A stretch of DNA of 64,000 nucleotides from Andalucia godoyi (taxonomy: Eukaryota > Discoba > Jakobea > Jakobida > Andaluciidae), in contig VRVR01000056.1 of the NCBI GenBank assembly GCA_009859145.1, positions 114,381-178,380 of the forward strand, given 5' to 3'. Position numbers and translations under genes: made by a program. Positions 40,778 to 51,819 of the stretch are shown here, piece by piece. Every line of letters begins with the position of its first letter. Position 1 is the first letter of the stretch. Below the pieces are notes generated by a model that worked only from the letters and a program-made list of their open reading frames with translations, ran no database searches and was not told the origin of the DNA.

Positions 40778-42919
40778 TCAGGAGGACTGTGATGGGCCGC
40801 CGTCGGGACCCTGGCCACTGGAACTATGGGCATGTGCACCATGGCCCATAGGTGCGCCGAACTGACCACCCTGCTGATACGCATCATAGTATTGGGGGTA
40901 CTGGCGCATTTGCATCATCATCATCATTTGGGGGTCATATCCGGCAGCAGCAAGGTTCTGAGGATTGATAGGGTTTTGAAAGCCCTGGGAATTACCAAGA
41001 TTCTGTCCAAATGCAGGGGTGCTGGGCGCTGATGGCATGCTGCCGCCGCCACTCATGGACTGCAATCCGGACGCAGCGGCCGCAGCCGCAGCCGCAGCAT
41101 TCTGTTGTCGCATAAAAGCCATCTGCATTGCCTGGAGCTGATCCATGTTGAGGTTCATGTTGGGAACCTGCATTGGCACCTGTCCTCCTCCCATGCCGAG
41201 CTGCATGGAATGGAACGGCATTCCCATTTGCATGCCAAACATGGCATTGGACATTTGCTGAGCCTGCGCCTGCTGCTGGGCCGCTTGCGCGGACTGGGCT
41301 TGCACCATTGCTGAAATGGCAGCATTCTCTGGAATTGCCTTGGAGTTGCTCGGAAGGGACTTCTTCTTCTTGGACCGTGGTTCTCCATTCGCGCCTTTGC
41401 CAATGCTCTCGTCGTGGTTAGCAAGGGCAGCAGCAGCAGCCGCCGCGACCACAGGGTCCTTTCCCTTCTCGCCTTCCAGCATGCTCTCCAGCATTGGTCG
41501 CCACGTTCGGACACGAGCGTTGATGAACCAGTTGTTGAGCTGCGTCATCGTGAGGCCTGTCTGCTGAGAAAGATCGCGCTTTTCTTCCTCGGAAGGATAC
41601 GGATGCAAGAAATGCTGAAACAACCACGTTTTCAGGACATTTGTCGCGTTCTTGGGAAGATTGCCGCGTTTCTTGGCCTTGAGCAGGTACGTTTCCTGCA
41701 AATAAAATATGCGAGAAACATACTTCTCCTTGAGCTGTTCAATCACCGTCTCAAACTTTCGGTAGAGGGAAATCAATCGGGCGACGCGTTCTGATTCCGG
41801 AACAGGTCGAACCAATGAGTGCTTGTGCAACAACGCATCGGACCGCTGAAGCCAGGCGTCACGCTGTGCGCGAACGTACGCAACTTCGGTTTCGTAGTGC
41901 GATTGCAACGTTTCAAACCTGCCCAGAAACGCAGCGACGTCGTCCGAATTTGCGCGGTCCTTGGCTTGGGTCGACGCCGATGCGGAGGCGGAGGTGGCAT
42001 CTCCATCTCCGGAGCCCGAGTCGATCCGGCCGATAAACGTCTCGAGAATATCTGATTTCGACATTTCAATCAAATTTGCATTTCGCCTGCGTTCATTTTC
42101 GGAAGCCGCATTGCGAGAATCCGCCTGGCCGCCATTGCCATTGAGACTCGCGAGGGAAAGAGCATTCGGCGACTCCGTTGTCGCTGGTGCCGATCCAGCA
42201 GTTGCTGTCGCATTGCCAGATCCGGAAGAATTCGACAACACAGATGGGGGAATCTCTGCCAGGATTGTTTCCACTGGCTTGGTGAAATCGGCAGGAACAA
42301 TGAACGAATCGAGCAGCTTGCGAAGCGCATCGTACTGCGGATGTTGGACAAGGTCTCGATCACGGGTGTCTGGACTGAGAAGTCTCGCGGCCTCGATCTT
42401 GAGATGGTCGTATCTTGCCTTGACCACCGCGACGTACTGCTCGACGGTTATTTGCGGCGGAGGATTAAGATACATAGGCGCATTCACGGGAATTTGTCCA
42501 GTCTGCGATTGCAGGAAATGCATCATTTGCTCCGGAAGCAATCCCATCTGCTGCAGCGGCACAGCAGACGCAAGTCCCGGAAGTTGGCTTTGTGGCTGAG
42601 GAGCATTTGCAGGCAAAGCCGAGCCGGAAGATGAAGAAGATGCCGATCCTGACGACGACACGGACGAAGAAGAAGGATTTGCACTAGATGCGGGGACAGA
42701 AGGGGTTGCCAATGCTGGTTGGCCTCCCGCGGATGGCCCGGCGGAATCGATGCTCGTGGAGGCAGGGTTTTCAAGAGCGTCAGGGTTCTGGTTGAGGTGG
42801 TTGGGGTTAGGATTCTGGTTCTCGCTGTCCAGCGGTTCTTGTTTTGGGACTTCTGTTCCCTGAAGGGCTGCGTTCATGTGTGCTTCGGTTCGAGCAAGCG
42901 GATCGAATTGGATATTCAT
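40778..42919 (-). CDS. BELL-like TALE homeobox protein A
   Basis: 713 residues from ATG 42919; the frame stays open upstream to about 43290 with Pro/Ser-rich but protein-like sequence and no ATG, so an extra 5' exon is possible (a TTCACTTCAG acceptor-like site lies near 43180). The homeodomain (about 415-478) has the three-residue PYP loop and [13 protein letters not shown], the helix-3 form of plant BEL1-like TALE factors. Upstream are a conserved helical block ([17 protein letters not shown], about 165-220) and a second one ([20 protein letters not shown], about 335-415). The rest is Gln/Ala/Met/Asn-rich. A DNA-binding regulator. Both helical blocks and the homeodomain align with the divergent neighbour. 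Confidence 0.9.
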   Translation of the reverse strand: MNIQFDPLARTEAHMNAALQGTEVPKQEPLDSENQNPNPNHLNQNPDALENPASTSIDSAGPSAGGQPALATPSVPASSANPSSSSVSSSGSASSSSSGSALPANAPQPQSQLPGLASAVPLQQMGLLPEQMMHFLQSQTGQIPVNAPMYLNPPPQITVEQYVAVVKARYDHLKIEAARLLSPDTRDRDLVQHPQYDALRKLLDSFIVPADFTKPVETILAEIPPSVLSNSSGSGNATATAGSAPATTESPNALSLASLNGNGGQADSRNAASENERRRNANLIEMSKSDILETFIGRIDSGSGDGDATSASASASTQAKDRANSDDVAAFLGRFETLQSHYETEVAYVRAQRDAWLQRSDALLHKHSLVRPVPESERVARLISLYRKFETVIEQLKEKYVSRIFYLQETYLLKAKKRGNLPKNATNVLKTWLFQHFLHPYPSEEEKRDLSQQTGLTMTQLNNWFINARVRTWRPMLESMLEGEKGKDPVVAAAAAAALANHDESIGKGANGEPRSKKKKSLPSNSKAIPENAAISAMVQAQSAQAAQQQAQAQQMSNAMFGMQMGMPFHSMQLGMGGGQVPMQVPNMNLNMDQLQAMQMAFMRQQNAAAAAAAAASGLQSMSGGGSMPSAPSTPAFGQNLGNSQGFQNPINPQNLAAAGYDPQMMMMMQMRQYPQYYDAYQQGGQFGAPMGHGAHAHSSSGQGPDGGPSQSS

Positions 42920-43890
42920 GATTGGCAATGGCGGTCCTCGTTTTCTAACCTTTGGTGTGTGGTGGCTCGGAAGTGGTGGCGGAGGTGGTGCTGCTGTGGG
43001 TCCAGTTGATACCGATGGTGAAGAAGATAGTGAAGATGGTGTTTTCGTAGATGGAAATCGCTGCAGATTGGCGGCGGAAGAGTGGGAGGTAGCGGCAGCG
43101 AGCGTAGCCAATAACTGAGAGTCGGAAGGTAACGGAGGGCGCCAAGACACAGAAGATTTGTTGATGGGCGCAAGACGGGTCTGAAGTGAAGAGAGGAGGC
43201 CCGGTATGAGAGGAAGAAATTGAGGCGGGAAGATCGTGCTGAGATTGGCTGGAAAAGTCAGAGTGCGATGGTGTATGAGAGTTCCTGGTCAGAGGACACG
43301 CGTTGGCATCCCAGGCTGTCCTGCTCGACGTTCCTTCCCTCCACCGTCTTCGGTGGTTGATGGGCTCTGAAGGATGATGCTCTCTCTGCTCTGCTCCGTC
43401 CATGCGGCTCAACCGATTTGCCGATGTGTGCAGAGAGACTGGGCAGAGTGCTGGGGTCTTTTTGCGTTTTGCCTGTCGGGATGGAACACGGTTTGCGAGG
43501 AGGGCGGGCACGACCAAAGGGCCAGAATCGGGGGTTTCCGGTCATTGATGGGGCGAGACAGGCCTCTCCGGTGCTCCAAGCCTCCCCCTTCTCCTTCAAA
43601 CTCACCAACCCTTGCCCTACCTGTACAGAAAACAAAAAAAAATGGAAAAAAAAACAGCAACAACGCTCCCCGTTTTGGCAAAACCCTGTCTGACCTCTGC
43701 TCCGCCCCGTTCCTGGCTTCCTCTCACATCAAGTCCATCAGCTCGTACGGTTTTGCCCGCCTCCAACCTTTTCATGATAGGTTTCATTTCTAATATATAT
43801 ATATATATATATGTATTTTTTTATAGTTCCGAAAACTTTACAAACGCCAGCCCCGCCGCCCATCTCCTGCACCGTTTTTTTCTTGGCTGC
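42920..43890. promoter_or_regulatory. Shared promoter region of the divergent TALE pair
   Basis: 971 bases between the two ATGs, including unassigned open sequence of gene A's leader. An (AT)n run lies at 43794-43812, about 80 bases upstream of gene B's ATG. The central part is GC-richer with no recognised element. Confidence 0.45.
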
Positions 43891-45600
43891 ATGAAATCAA
43901 CGCTGCCTTCATCGGAAGACCACGCGCGACTTCCAGATCCTGCCACGGATGCGACGCTTCTTGCAAACAACGGCAGTGCCACCTCCTTGTCCGAACAGCA
44001 ACAGCCGGCGGCAGTCACTGGACTACAGCCACCATCGGCGCATCTCCAGCGGCAGCGGCAGCTGCAGACTGGCACTCCGCAGCCGTGGCAGGGCCTGCTG
44101 TTGCCGCAACATGCTACTGGAGATCCGTCTGGATTCTCGAATGCCGGGATGCCGTACTTCCCAATTATGAGTGTCCAGGTATCCCAAATCCCACACCTGC
44201 AATCCCACGTCCATTCCACTCACATGCAGCAACAATGGATGTTGCAGCAAAATTCCTTTTCCATGATTCATCATCAGCATCAACATCATCATCATCATCA
44301 ACAACAACAGCAACAACAACAGCAACAACAACAGCAACAACAACAGCAACAACAAGAAGTAGGAGGAGGAATGGCCGAAAAATCGTCTCGACCGGATGCC
44401 GCGCAAGATGCAGAGACGGCGGGTCCGAACTCTGCGAATGGCCGTTGGGACGCAAGTCAGGCCGCGAGTCAGGCCGCGAGTCAGAGCCTGGAGCAGGGGC
44501 AGGCTGCGAACCATTCCCAGTCTTCTGCATCGACGGGGACCCCACAGGCCCTTGCGGGTGCGTCATATCCAATTATCGGGCATCAGCAGCTGGTGGACTT
44601 GCGTTACCGGTACGAGGCAGTCAAAACAGAAGCCACCAAGATCCTGTCGTTTGACTACTTTGCCGCAGTGAGCATGCTGCCGTTCGACCACGATGTCAAG
44701 AAGCTTCTTGATCAAGGGCGCCAGTCCGCAGACTTCCGCTTGCCAATTCTCAACAATCTCTTGCGAGTTCGCGGTCCGTCGGTGCGTGAACGGGCAGAGA
44801 CCGGGCTGGATAAGCCATTGATCGAAGGATCGGAAATCCAGATTTTGGAATTCCTCTTTCAGAAGCGGGATAACCCAGCGTTACAGATTGTCCGGTCTTT
44901 TGGATCGTGTTTCACGGTGCAGAATGCGGGCGTTGGAGGCTCGAGCGATCCGCAGAACACGCAAGCATTTCCAGTGCACCCGGTTCTAGTACCCAACCCC
45001 TCGATCCCTGAGGAAATAATAACGTTCATGAGCAACTTCCTCTCGCTGCAGCATCAGTACGCAATCGAAATGTCGTACATTTTCCAACAGGAGGAGTTTT
45101 GGCTGCAGTTGGCGGATACCATGCTCGCCCGACACTCTGCGACACGCGTCGTTTCCGAATCAGAGCGACTCTTCCGACTTTCGTACATGAACCAGATTTT
45201 TGGAAGCCTAATTTACGAACTAATTGAACGGTACTACGCAAAAATCCTGCTGCTCTGCGACAAGTTCGGCCCAAAGCAAAAGAGAAGGGGAAATCTGTCC
45301 AAGCACGCGGTGTCGATTCTTCGAACCTGGCTTCTCGAGCACATCCAGCATCCGTATCCAGAAGAAAAAGAAAAGAAGGATCTCGCGACGAAGACGGGTC
45401 TTTCGCTGAATCAAATCAACAACTGGTTCATCAATGCACGCGTCCGTTTGTGGAAGCCATTGGTTCAGCCGACTCTCGAGCAAGGGCAAGGGCAAGAGCA
45501 AGGGCAAGGGCAAGAGGAAGGGGCAGCCGTCCATGCAAGCGCCTCCACCGCTGCAAAGGCTGCCGAAAAGCCCGCATCCAAGAAGCGCAAAACAGCATAA
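43891..45600 (+). CDS. BELL-like TALE homeobox protein B
   Basis: 569 residues from ATG 43891 ([16 protein letters not shown]). A His/Gln run (about 120-155) is encoded by CAT/CAA/CAG repeats. Helical blocks [19 protein letters not shown] (about 230) and [19 protein letters not shown] (about 380-455) match those of protein A, and [11 protein letters not shown] parallels [11 protein letters not shown]. The homeodomain (about 463-527) has [12 protein letters not shown] and [15 protein letters not shown], a near-match to plant BELL helix 3. A Gln/Gly repeat (AGGGCA units) and a basic KKRKTA tail follow. TALE proteins usually act as heterodimers; A and B are clear paralogues in head-to-head arrangement. 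Confidence 0.92.
   Translation: MKSTLPSSEDHARLPDPATDATLLANNGSATSLSEQQQPAAVTGLQPPSAHLQRQRQLQTGTPQPWQGLLLPQHATGDPSGFSNAGMPYFPIMSVQVSQIPHLQSHVHSTHMQQQWMLQQNSFSMIHHQHQHHHHHQQQQQQQQQQQQQQQQQQQEVGGGMAEKSSRPDAAQDAETAGPNSANGRWDASQAASQAASQSLEQGQAANHSQSSASTGTPQALAGASYPIIGHQQLVDLRYRYEAVKTEATKILSFDYFAAVSMLPFDHDVKKLLDQGRQSADFRLPILNNLLRVRGPSVRERAETGLDKPLIEGSEIQILEFLFQKRDNPALQIVRSFGSCFTVQNAGVGGSSDPQNTQAFPVHPVLVPNPSIPEEIITFMSNFLSLQHQYAIEMSYIFQQEEFWLQLADTMLARHSATRVVSESERLFRLSYMNQIFGSLIYELIERYYAKILLLCDKFGPKQKRRGNLSKHAVSILRTWLLEHIQHPYPEEKEKKDLATKTGLSLNQINNWFINARVRLWKPLVQPTLEQGQGQEQGQGQEEGAAVHASASTAAKAAEKPASKKRKTA
44299..44356. repeat. CAA/CAG repeat encoding poly-Gln
   Basis: About 19 CAA/CAG codons in the TALE B coding region, mixing both codons. 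Confidence 0.9.
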
Positions 45601-45704
45601 TGCAGCAGCATAAAACAGGATAAAATAACAAAAACAGCCCAAAACCCGAAACAAACAAACAACAACGCTCAAAAGAAAGCCTGAACAACATGCAGCGCAA
45701 CGGG

Positions 45705-46055
45705 TTACAAGATGCGAATCGACCATTCGCCTCCCACAGCAAAAAAGAGGTTGGCAAACGAGAATATAATGACAAAGATCGCAAGCTCATAGACGGTAAG
45801 AGAGGCTTTGTTGGAAGTATACATTCCCGCAACCCCAGCGGCAAGAATTGAAGCTCCGAAGAAGGCAATTACAAAACCAGCGATTGCAAAAGCAAACGGA
45901 AGGAAAAGCGTTGACAATCCGCGGAACTTGAAACCTCGGAAAGCCCAAAACGACGTGAGAAAATACGTGCCGCTCACTGCCAGACACGTGTACAGCGTCA
46001 CACGCCACCAAATATCAATAAACGAGGTGGACTCGCTTGCGGACGAGTCGCTCAT
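45705..46055 (-). CDS. TMEM170-like membrane protein
   Basis: 116 residues from ATG 46055. Three hydrophobic helices: YTCLAVSGTYFLTSFWAF, FAFAIAGFVIAFFGASILAAGVAG, and YELAIFVIIFSFANLFFAVG. The middle helix followed by AGMYTSNKASLTVYE matches the TMEM170 pattern (a small three-TM protein of the ER/nuclear envelope that shapes membranes). Length is typical. The stop lies 104 bases from TALE B's stop (tail-to-tail). Confidence 0.75.
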   Translation of the reverse strand: MSDSSASESTSFIDIWWRVTLYTCLAVSGTYFLTSFWAFRGFKFRGLSTLFLPFAFAIAGFVIAFFGASILAAGVAGMYTSNKASLTVYELAIFVIIFSFANLFFAVGGEWSIRIL

Positions 46056-46450
46056 AGATAGGCTGGGCTGTCGATACAATGAACATGCAAGCTCAAAAGC
46101 AATGCGCAATGCAGCACCGACGGACAAAAGAACGTTGGGCGGTCAAACACACACAAAAAAGAAAAAAAGAGAAGCTCAACGGACGTTTCGTTGCAATACT
46201 TCTTTTGCGGAAAAGTCTTATTCAATTTTTTTTTCAATTAAAATGTTATGATTATGATTATTATTATTATTATTATAGTTTTTTTACAGCTGTCGCTGAG
46301 CATTCGACGGGCGGATTGCGGATTGCGGAAAATCGCAGAGAACGCAGAAAATTGCCGACGCTTTTTCTTTGTGCTCTCTTCATAAAGAGTCAATCGACCT
46401 AATTCTGGAATTTCCCGTCCCGAATTCCCGATGCTGAAAAGAAGAGTGCG
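46056..46450. promoter_or_regulatory. Divergent spacer, TMEM170-like / LRR receptor
   Basis: 395 bases containing an (ATT)n repeat at about 46246-46277. No gene or clear element is recognised. Confidence 0.4.
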
Positions 46451-49400
46451 ATGCAAATGATAAAATGCAGATGGGCGTCTGTGTTCTTGCTCCTTGTCTG
46501 TTGGCTGCTGGCCCTTGGGACTGCGCTGCATGCTCGTGCAAGTGTAATTGGAGCGGAAAGAGGGACATCAAGCGGACTGGATGATGCATCGTCATCCGAT
46601 TGTGCGGTGCTGTATGACCTGTGGTCAGCTACCGGTGGTATGCAAGGAAAGTGGTCTCCCAACACTACGAACTGGACTTTTCCAAATGGACCTGCTTCCC
46701 AGAATTGCTGTTCGTTTACAGGTGTCTCATGCGACTCTTCGTCAATGCGCGTGGTGTCGCTGAGCCTGCCAGGCATGCTTCTGACAGGACCTCTTCCGCT
46801 GTCCATATCACTGCTGTCTTTCGTCGTGTCGCTTGACTTGTCACAAAACTCGCTGAATGGAAGCATAGCCGATATTGCGTGGTCGTCGCTTCCTGTTCTC
46901 TCCAGCCTGGATCTGTCGGGAAACAAGTTTAACGGATATTTGTTCGCGTACTTCCCGCCGTCTCTGCAATACTTGGACTTGTCTGCGAACCAGCTGGAGG
47001 GATGCATCCCAGCACCCTGGCAAGGAAACACAGTCCTGTCCGTGCTGTTACTCCATTCCAACAAGCTCAGCTGCGAGTTCCCTGCGCTGTTGGTATCCTT
47101 TGCAAACCTTACCGTCCTTGATCTGGGGCAGAACAACTTTACGGGATCAATTCCGGGCAGTCTCGCGCAGCTTCAGAAGTTGGAACGCATTTCGCTCGTC
47201 CAAAATGTGCACTTGTCAAACCAGTTTCCTGCCATGTTTGTGACTTCCATGCCTGGTCTGCGGCAGATTCAGCTTGGCTGGTATCCAAATGCTCCCGCCA
47301 CTATGTTTCCTCCGTCGTCTTCCTGGAACTGCCCATCGCTCGAGATCCTTGATGTTCTGCAGCTTGGCCTGGTGGGCTCCATTTCCGAGGGCATTTGCAA
47401 GTGTCCTAACCTCCAAAATCTTATCCTCACCGCCAATCATCTCGTCGGACCAATTCCAGAGTGCCTTGGGGGATTGACAAAGTTGCAGCGACTGCTCTTC
47501 GCCAACAACAATCTTACGCTTCCCATCCCTTGTGCGGTTGCGCAGATGCAGAGCCTTGTTTCCTTTGCTCTGGCATACAACGACTTCAGCGGCGAAGTGC
47601 CGCCGTGTTTCTTCAACAACCCGAACATCACCGTCATCGATTTGAGTGCCAATCAGTTTTTCGGCAATCTTCCGGATACCATCGGCAATGCAACATCACT
47701 CGTATCATTGGACCTCAGCTACAATCAGTTTTCGGGCCCCATTCCCGCATCGATCGGCAATCTGCGGAACCTTGCCGAGGTGCATTTCCCTTTCAATAAC
47801 TTCAGTTCCTCGATCCCGTCCTCTTGGGTGAATCTAAAGTCCTTGGAAGTTGTCGATATTTCCCATAACCAGCTTGTCTCCGGGTTCACTGTGAATCCGT
47901 TCGACGCCGAGTTTCTGAGGTATCTCGACATCAGCTACAATGGGTTTTCTGGAGACTTGAGCGGTTGCTTTTTTTACCTGCCATCGATCACCTTTCTTCT
48001 GGCGTCCAACAACAACTTTTCTTCGGGGCTAACATCCTGTGGTCTCCCGATCCCCCAAAAGTCTATTCTCTCGGTTGTCGACATCAGCGAAAACGGATTT
48101 AGCGGCGAGCTGCCTCTTGTCTTCTGTGATCTTCCAGCGTTGCAGGAATTGCGGATTGCGAACAATGATTTTGATCATTTACCATCGTGCATTGCAGCAT
48201 CGAGTTCCCTGAAGCTGATCTCTGCTGCTGGAAACAATCTTCGTGATCTTCCCTATGATTCGTTATCCAGTCTCTTCCTTCTCACAAACATTGACATCTC
48301 CTCAAATTTCTTGGGCGCTGGAGGCAGACCGTTTCCTTTGCGCTTGTTTCAGCCACCATTTCGGTTATCGACGATCAACATTGCCAATAATTCCTTTGTA
48401 GGCCCGTTTCCCCTCAATCCGTGTTATGGACTCTCTGACACCATTTCTTCAGTCGACCTCTCGTACAACAACATCATAGGCATTGACGTGACGGATCCAA
48501 GAAATACCGGGCGCTACTGCGGAACGACATTTCCTTCGTTGTCCACACTGTCCATGGTCGGATGTGGGATTCCCCAAGTGTACGGTTCTCCGTACACAGT
48601 GCAGAGTTCCGGTTCTGTTATCGGGTCTTCCCGATTCTTGGTTTCCAGCATGCAGTATCTCGTTGAGTTTTTCAGTGGACTTCGGCAGCTCCAGATCGAC
48701 GATAATGAAGATCTGGAGGGTGCACTAGCGGAAGTTACGGAGCTTTCTGAAATGAGCTTCTTCAGTGCCACTGGAACTCGCTTCAGGCGGGGCTTGTACG
48801 ATGCAGAATTCCTGTATCTCGACCTGACGAGAACCACGTTCTATGACAATTTTGTATGTTTTGACGCTCTTGGGCATTCTGGGATTCTGTCTGCCCAACT
48901 GGACCCTTTCTATTTCAATTACACAAACTGTTACTGCAAAGAAGGGTTCTTTGGCAAGGCTCCCTTTTGCTTGTCCTGTCTGACGATTTTTGGGAAGAAT
49001 TTTGTCTGTCCAGGGCCGATGTTTTCCAGTACTACTAGGAATGACATCAAGTCAGATTCTGGCTTCGTTTTTGCGCAGGGAGGGTATTGGGCGTCTCCAC
49101 CCGTGTCGGTGGAAGAGATGCGCGCTGGAACTGCGTATCCGTCTCACATGGAGCCGTGCGCGTACTATTCGACCTCGCTTTCGCCATGCCGGCCGTCAGC
49201 GGATGATCTGTTCCAAGTGTGCAAGGAAGGGTACGAGGACCGGCTCTGTAGCCGGTGTTCGCGCGGCTACTATCCGGTAGGGTCGGTTTGTGCTCAGTGC
49301 CCCTCAAAGGCTGTGACAGGTGTTGTGCTGGTTGCCTATGTTTTAACGATCTTCTTGCTGACATTTCTCGGGTTTGTGAACCGCCCGTCGTCATCGGGGC

Positions 49401-50440
49401 CGATCAAGGTCCTTGTATTTTTTCTTCAAATGTGTTCTTTCATCATTGTCCCATTCCCAAACTCATCCGCAACTGCAAGCAGGTTCTTCTCCGTATCTCA
49501 GTATTGGATTTCATTTGCACATGTCCATCCAGTCACGTCCCCTCACTGTTTTGGGTCCGAGCTCTGGAGTTTCGAATTTTCGTACTGGATGCGCCTGTCG
49601 ATTCCGATCCTACTGCCCGTTTACGTGGGCTGCATCGTTGGATTGTTCTGGCTGGCCAAGAAGGCCAATATCCTAGTTCAGGCGGCCAGCGTCGTGCTCG
49701 CGAGATGGAGCCAGGCGCTGATCTTCCTCATGTACTTGCTGTACATGACTGTTTCCGAAGCCGTCATGCTTCCGCTGCTGTGCTCGAATGATCCGGGTCT
49801 GCATCGGGACTTCATGGTCAACGTCCCCTATCACGAGTGTTCTCCGACGCTTCAAGCCGTGTCTTCTGTGGCGTTTGTGTTGTACGTCGTGGGCCTTCCT
49901 GTGTCCGCATTCTACTTAATGCGCCGGCAAGGATGCCGAAGCATTGTTGAATTTCTGATGTCTTCCTACACGAAGAACATGAAATACTGGGAGTTTGTGA
50001 TTGTTGTGCGCCGAATCCTCGTTCTCGTTCTGTTCTCTCTTGTTTTTAGCACTTCCATCTGGCAAGCTTTTCTGGTTGGACTGACGCTTGCATCTTCCTT
50101 GTTTTTCCAGGTGTACTTCCAACCTTACAACGTGGCGGTTGACAACTATGCCGAAGCCGCATCCTTGGTCCTCTTGCTCGTCTTCTTCTCCCTGTACTTG
50201 CGAGTTGACGCTCCATTTGTCGGTGACACAACCGGAATGGTTGTGGCGTCATTCTTGCTCCAAGTCAGTTTCATTGCGTTCATGATGGGTCTCATCTTTC
50301 TTCGAACAAGACTCTACCGGATTCTTTCGCAGAGGCTCAGCTCGAAAAACAAGCCCGCCGACGTCCGTATGCGTACCGAGACCGTGCAGGAAATGAATGA
50401 ATCCCTGATTGCCGTGATGCATCCAAATCAGTCCTTATAG
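46451..50440 (+). CDS. LRR receptor-like protein with Cys-rich and multi-TM C-terminus
   Basis: 1329 residues in one exon. Signal peptide (1-30), then an LRRNT-like cap (CAVLYDLWSATGGMQGKW with paired Cys), and about 20 plant-style leucine-rich repeats (LDLSQNSLNGSI, LDLSANQLEGCIP, LDLGQNNFTGSIPGS) to about residue 800. A Cys-rich segment (NYTNCYCKEGFFGKAPFC; CKEGYEDRLCSRCSRGYYP, about 815-945) leads to roughly 7-9 TM helices (about 950-1290) such as VTGVVLVAYVLTIFLLTFLG and a cytosolic tail. This C-terminal Cys-rich/TM module is seen in TRP-like/polymorphic-membrane proteins of many protists. Surface recognition coupled to a channel or receptor is inferred. Confidence 0.9.
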   Translation: MQMIKCRWASVFLLLVCWLLALGTALHARASVIGAERGTSSGLDDASSSDCAVLYDLWSATGGMQGKWSPNTTNWTFPNGPASQNCCSFTGVSCDSSSMRVVSLSLPGMLLTGPLPLSISLLSFVVSLDLSQNSLNGSIADIAWSSLPVLSSLDLSGNKFNGYLFAYFPPSLQYLDLSANQLEGCIPAPWQGNTVLSVLLLHSNKLSCEFPALLVSFANLTVLDLGQNNFTGSIPGSLAQLQKLERISLVQNVHLSNQFPAMFVTSMPGLRQIQLGWYPNAPATMFPPSSSWNCPSLEILDVLQLGLVGSISEGICKCPNLQNLILTANHLVGPIPECLGGLTKLQRLLFANNNLTLPIPCAVAQMQSLVSFALAYNDFSGEVPPCFFNNPNITVIDLSANQFFGNLPDTIGNATSLVSLDLSYNQFSGPIPASIGNLRNLAEVHFPFNNFSSSIPSSWVNLKSLEVVDISHNQLVSGFTVNPFDAEFLRYLDISYNGFSGDLSGCFFYLPSITFLLASNNNFSSGLTSCGLPIPQKSILSVVDISENGFSGELPLVFCDLPALQELRIANNDFDHLPSCIAASSSLKLISAAGNNLRDLPYDSLSSLFLLTNIDISSNFLGAGGRPFPLRLFQPPFRLSTINIANNSFVGPFPLNPCYGLSDTISSVDLSYNNIIGIDVTDPRNTGRYCGTTFPSLSTLSMVGCGIPQVYGSPYTVQSSGSVIGSSRFLVSSMQYLVEFFSGLRQLQIDDNEDLEGALAEVTELSEMSFFSATGTRFRRGLYDAEFLYLDLTRTTFYDNFVCFDALGHSGILSAQLDPFYFNYTNCYCKEGFFGKAPFCLSCLTIFGKNFVCPGPMFSSTTRNDIKSDSGFVFAQGGYWASPPVSVEEMRAGTAYPSHMEPCAYYSTSLSPCRPSADDLFQVCKEGYEDRLCSRCSRGYYPVGSVCAQCPSKAVTGVVLVAYVLTIFLLTFLGFVNRPSSSGPIKVLVFFLQMCSFIIVPFPNSSATASRFFSVSQYWISFAHVHPVTSPHCFGSELWSFEFSYWMRLSIPILLPVYVGCIVGLFWLAKKANILVQAASVVLARWSQALIFLMYLLYMTVSEAVMLPLLCSNDPGLHRDFMVNVPYHECSPTLQAVSSVAFVLYVVGLPVSAFYLMRRQGCRSIVEFLMSSYTKNMKYWEFVIVVRRILVLVLFSLVFSTSIWQAFLVGLTLASSLFFQVYFQPYNVAVDNYAEAASLVLLLVFFSLYLRVDAPFVGDTTGMVVASFLLQVSFIAFMMGLIFLRTRLYRILSQRLSSKNKPADVRMRTETVQEMNESLIAVMHPNQSL

Positions 50441-51107
50441 TTCTTCTCGAGCGATGTGCTGCAGAATTGCTGCGGCATTCTGCTCAAATCACCATCATCT
50501 TTTACTTGTAACTTTTCTCAGCCTTCTATCTTTTTAGAATTTTGAAAGAAGAAATTTTATACAATAGCAAGCTGCAAAGCATAATACCAATGCGACAGAC
50601 AGAGAACTCATTTTTTCCAAATGCACAGAGAGTAAAGTGTGCACTGTGGACTGAAGACGCTGGTCTCATCTGGAATGACAATGCTTCTGATCCATCACGC
50701 CTTTCATTTTACGTGTCCCGATCCGTATCCAACCGGCCCATCGCTGACCGTGCATCATCGATGTTGGCATCCGTGAGTAACTTGGCTGTGTGGGAGAAAA
50801 ATAGAGAAAAGAAAAAGAAAAAGAAAAAGAAAAAGAAAAACAGCAGCATCAGCAACAACAACGACGAATGACAATGAATTGGCATGAGTGAAAAAAGACG
50901 AATAGACTAGCACCACCTGAAATGCCTGGATGAGTGGGGTAAAGTAAGATAAAAGAGCAGGCTCTCGGGGGTCACAAGGTTGCGGGAAGCACCTAGATAT
51001 CACGCATATCGAGGCTCGCCACCTTGCCAAAAGGTCGTTTCTTAATAAACAGCGCCATTATCCAAGCGGTTCCTTCGTCACAACTCTTTTCGGCCAATCA
51101 CAGAAAG
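50441..51107. promoter_or_regulatory. Spacer between LRR receptor and MAPEG gene
   Basis: 667 bases. An open frame from the ATG at 50590 (about 90 codons) ends in a Lys run from a GAAAAA repeat (50798-50840); a GT donor-like GTGAGT lies within it at 50772, so it may be an upstream exon or chance. A CCAAT box (GGCCAATCAC) lies at about 51092-51101, just before the MAPEG ATG. Confidence 0.35.
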
Positions 51108-51539
51108 ATGTCAGGGATTGGATTTGCATGCCTGCCTGCGGCAGTTACGCTGGCGTTCATCCCGCATTTCATCAAGGTCTACTACGTCGCGAAGCTGACG
51201 AAAATTGATATTCGGAACACGCGTGAATCGACAGAGCGCGCGCTTGCCAAAGACTCGCCTCTGACGCGCATCATCAAGAGGTCTCTTGCATGCCACAATA
51301 ACCATCTCGAAGGACTGCCGATCTTCATTGGTGCGTTTTTGGCCGCATTCGTTTCCGGGGTTCCAAAGTCCAGCATCAACAGCGCTGCGCTCACGTACGT
51401 TTTTGCGCGCGTGCTCTTCACGTACTTTTATGTTACCGGGGACCAAGTGTGGAAAGGATTTGCGCGCTTCCTGTCCTTTTCGGCTGGTCTATTCTCCTGT
51501 TTCTACCTGTTTACTCTCGCGACTATTCGCATGTGGTAG
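51108..51539 (+). CDS. MAPEG-family membrane protein
   Basis: 143 residues, four hydrophobic helices (AAVTLAFIPHFIKVYYVA, GLPIFIGAFLAAFVSG, LTYVFARVLFTYFYV, LSFSAGLFSCFYLFTLA). RSLACHNNHLEGLPIFIGA is the MAPEG motif (R-x3-x-H-x-N-x-x-E), with the glutathione-contacting residues. The family includes microsomal glutathione transferases and leukotriene C4 synthase; many short eukaryotic members are of uncertain substrate. ER membrane expected. Confidence 0.88.
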   Translation: MSGIGFACLPAAVTLAFIPHFIKVYYVAKLTKIDIRNTRESTERALAKDSPLTRIIKRSLACHNNHLEGLPIFIGAFLAAFVSGVPKSSINSAALTYVFARVLFTYFYVTGDQVWKGFARFLSFSAGLFSCFYLFTLATIRMW

Positions 51540-51819
51540 TCTTTCAATCAACAAGGCTTTCAACAGTCTTTTAAATTTCTTTTTAAAGAATTATTTATTT
51601 ATTTATTTACTTTTTGCAAGCGTTGCTTTCGGCATGCACATCACTTTCTCTTATTATTGTGTGACTGTTGCTCAAACAATCCATCTTTTTTTGAGCATAA
51701 ACGACAACCATAATGGGAACTTCGTGAAAAAAGAAGGAGAGAAAACAAAAAAATATATATATATAAATAAATAAATAAAACAGTTCACAGAAACGGTACA
51801 AACGAAAAAGGACAGGCTC

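Noticed and set aside
42945..43517. 190-codon minus-strand frame upstream of TALE A
   Set aside because: It is a different frame from the homeobox gene and becomes His/Pro noise where it overlaps TALE A coding sequence; it could only matter as part of an unproven 5' exon.
50590..50871. Lys-rich small protein
   Set aside because: Ends in a GAAAAA repeat, no similarity to known families; kept only as a note in the spacer entry.
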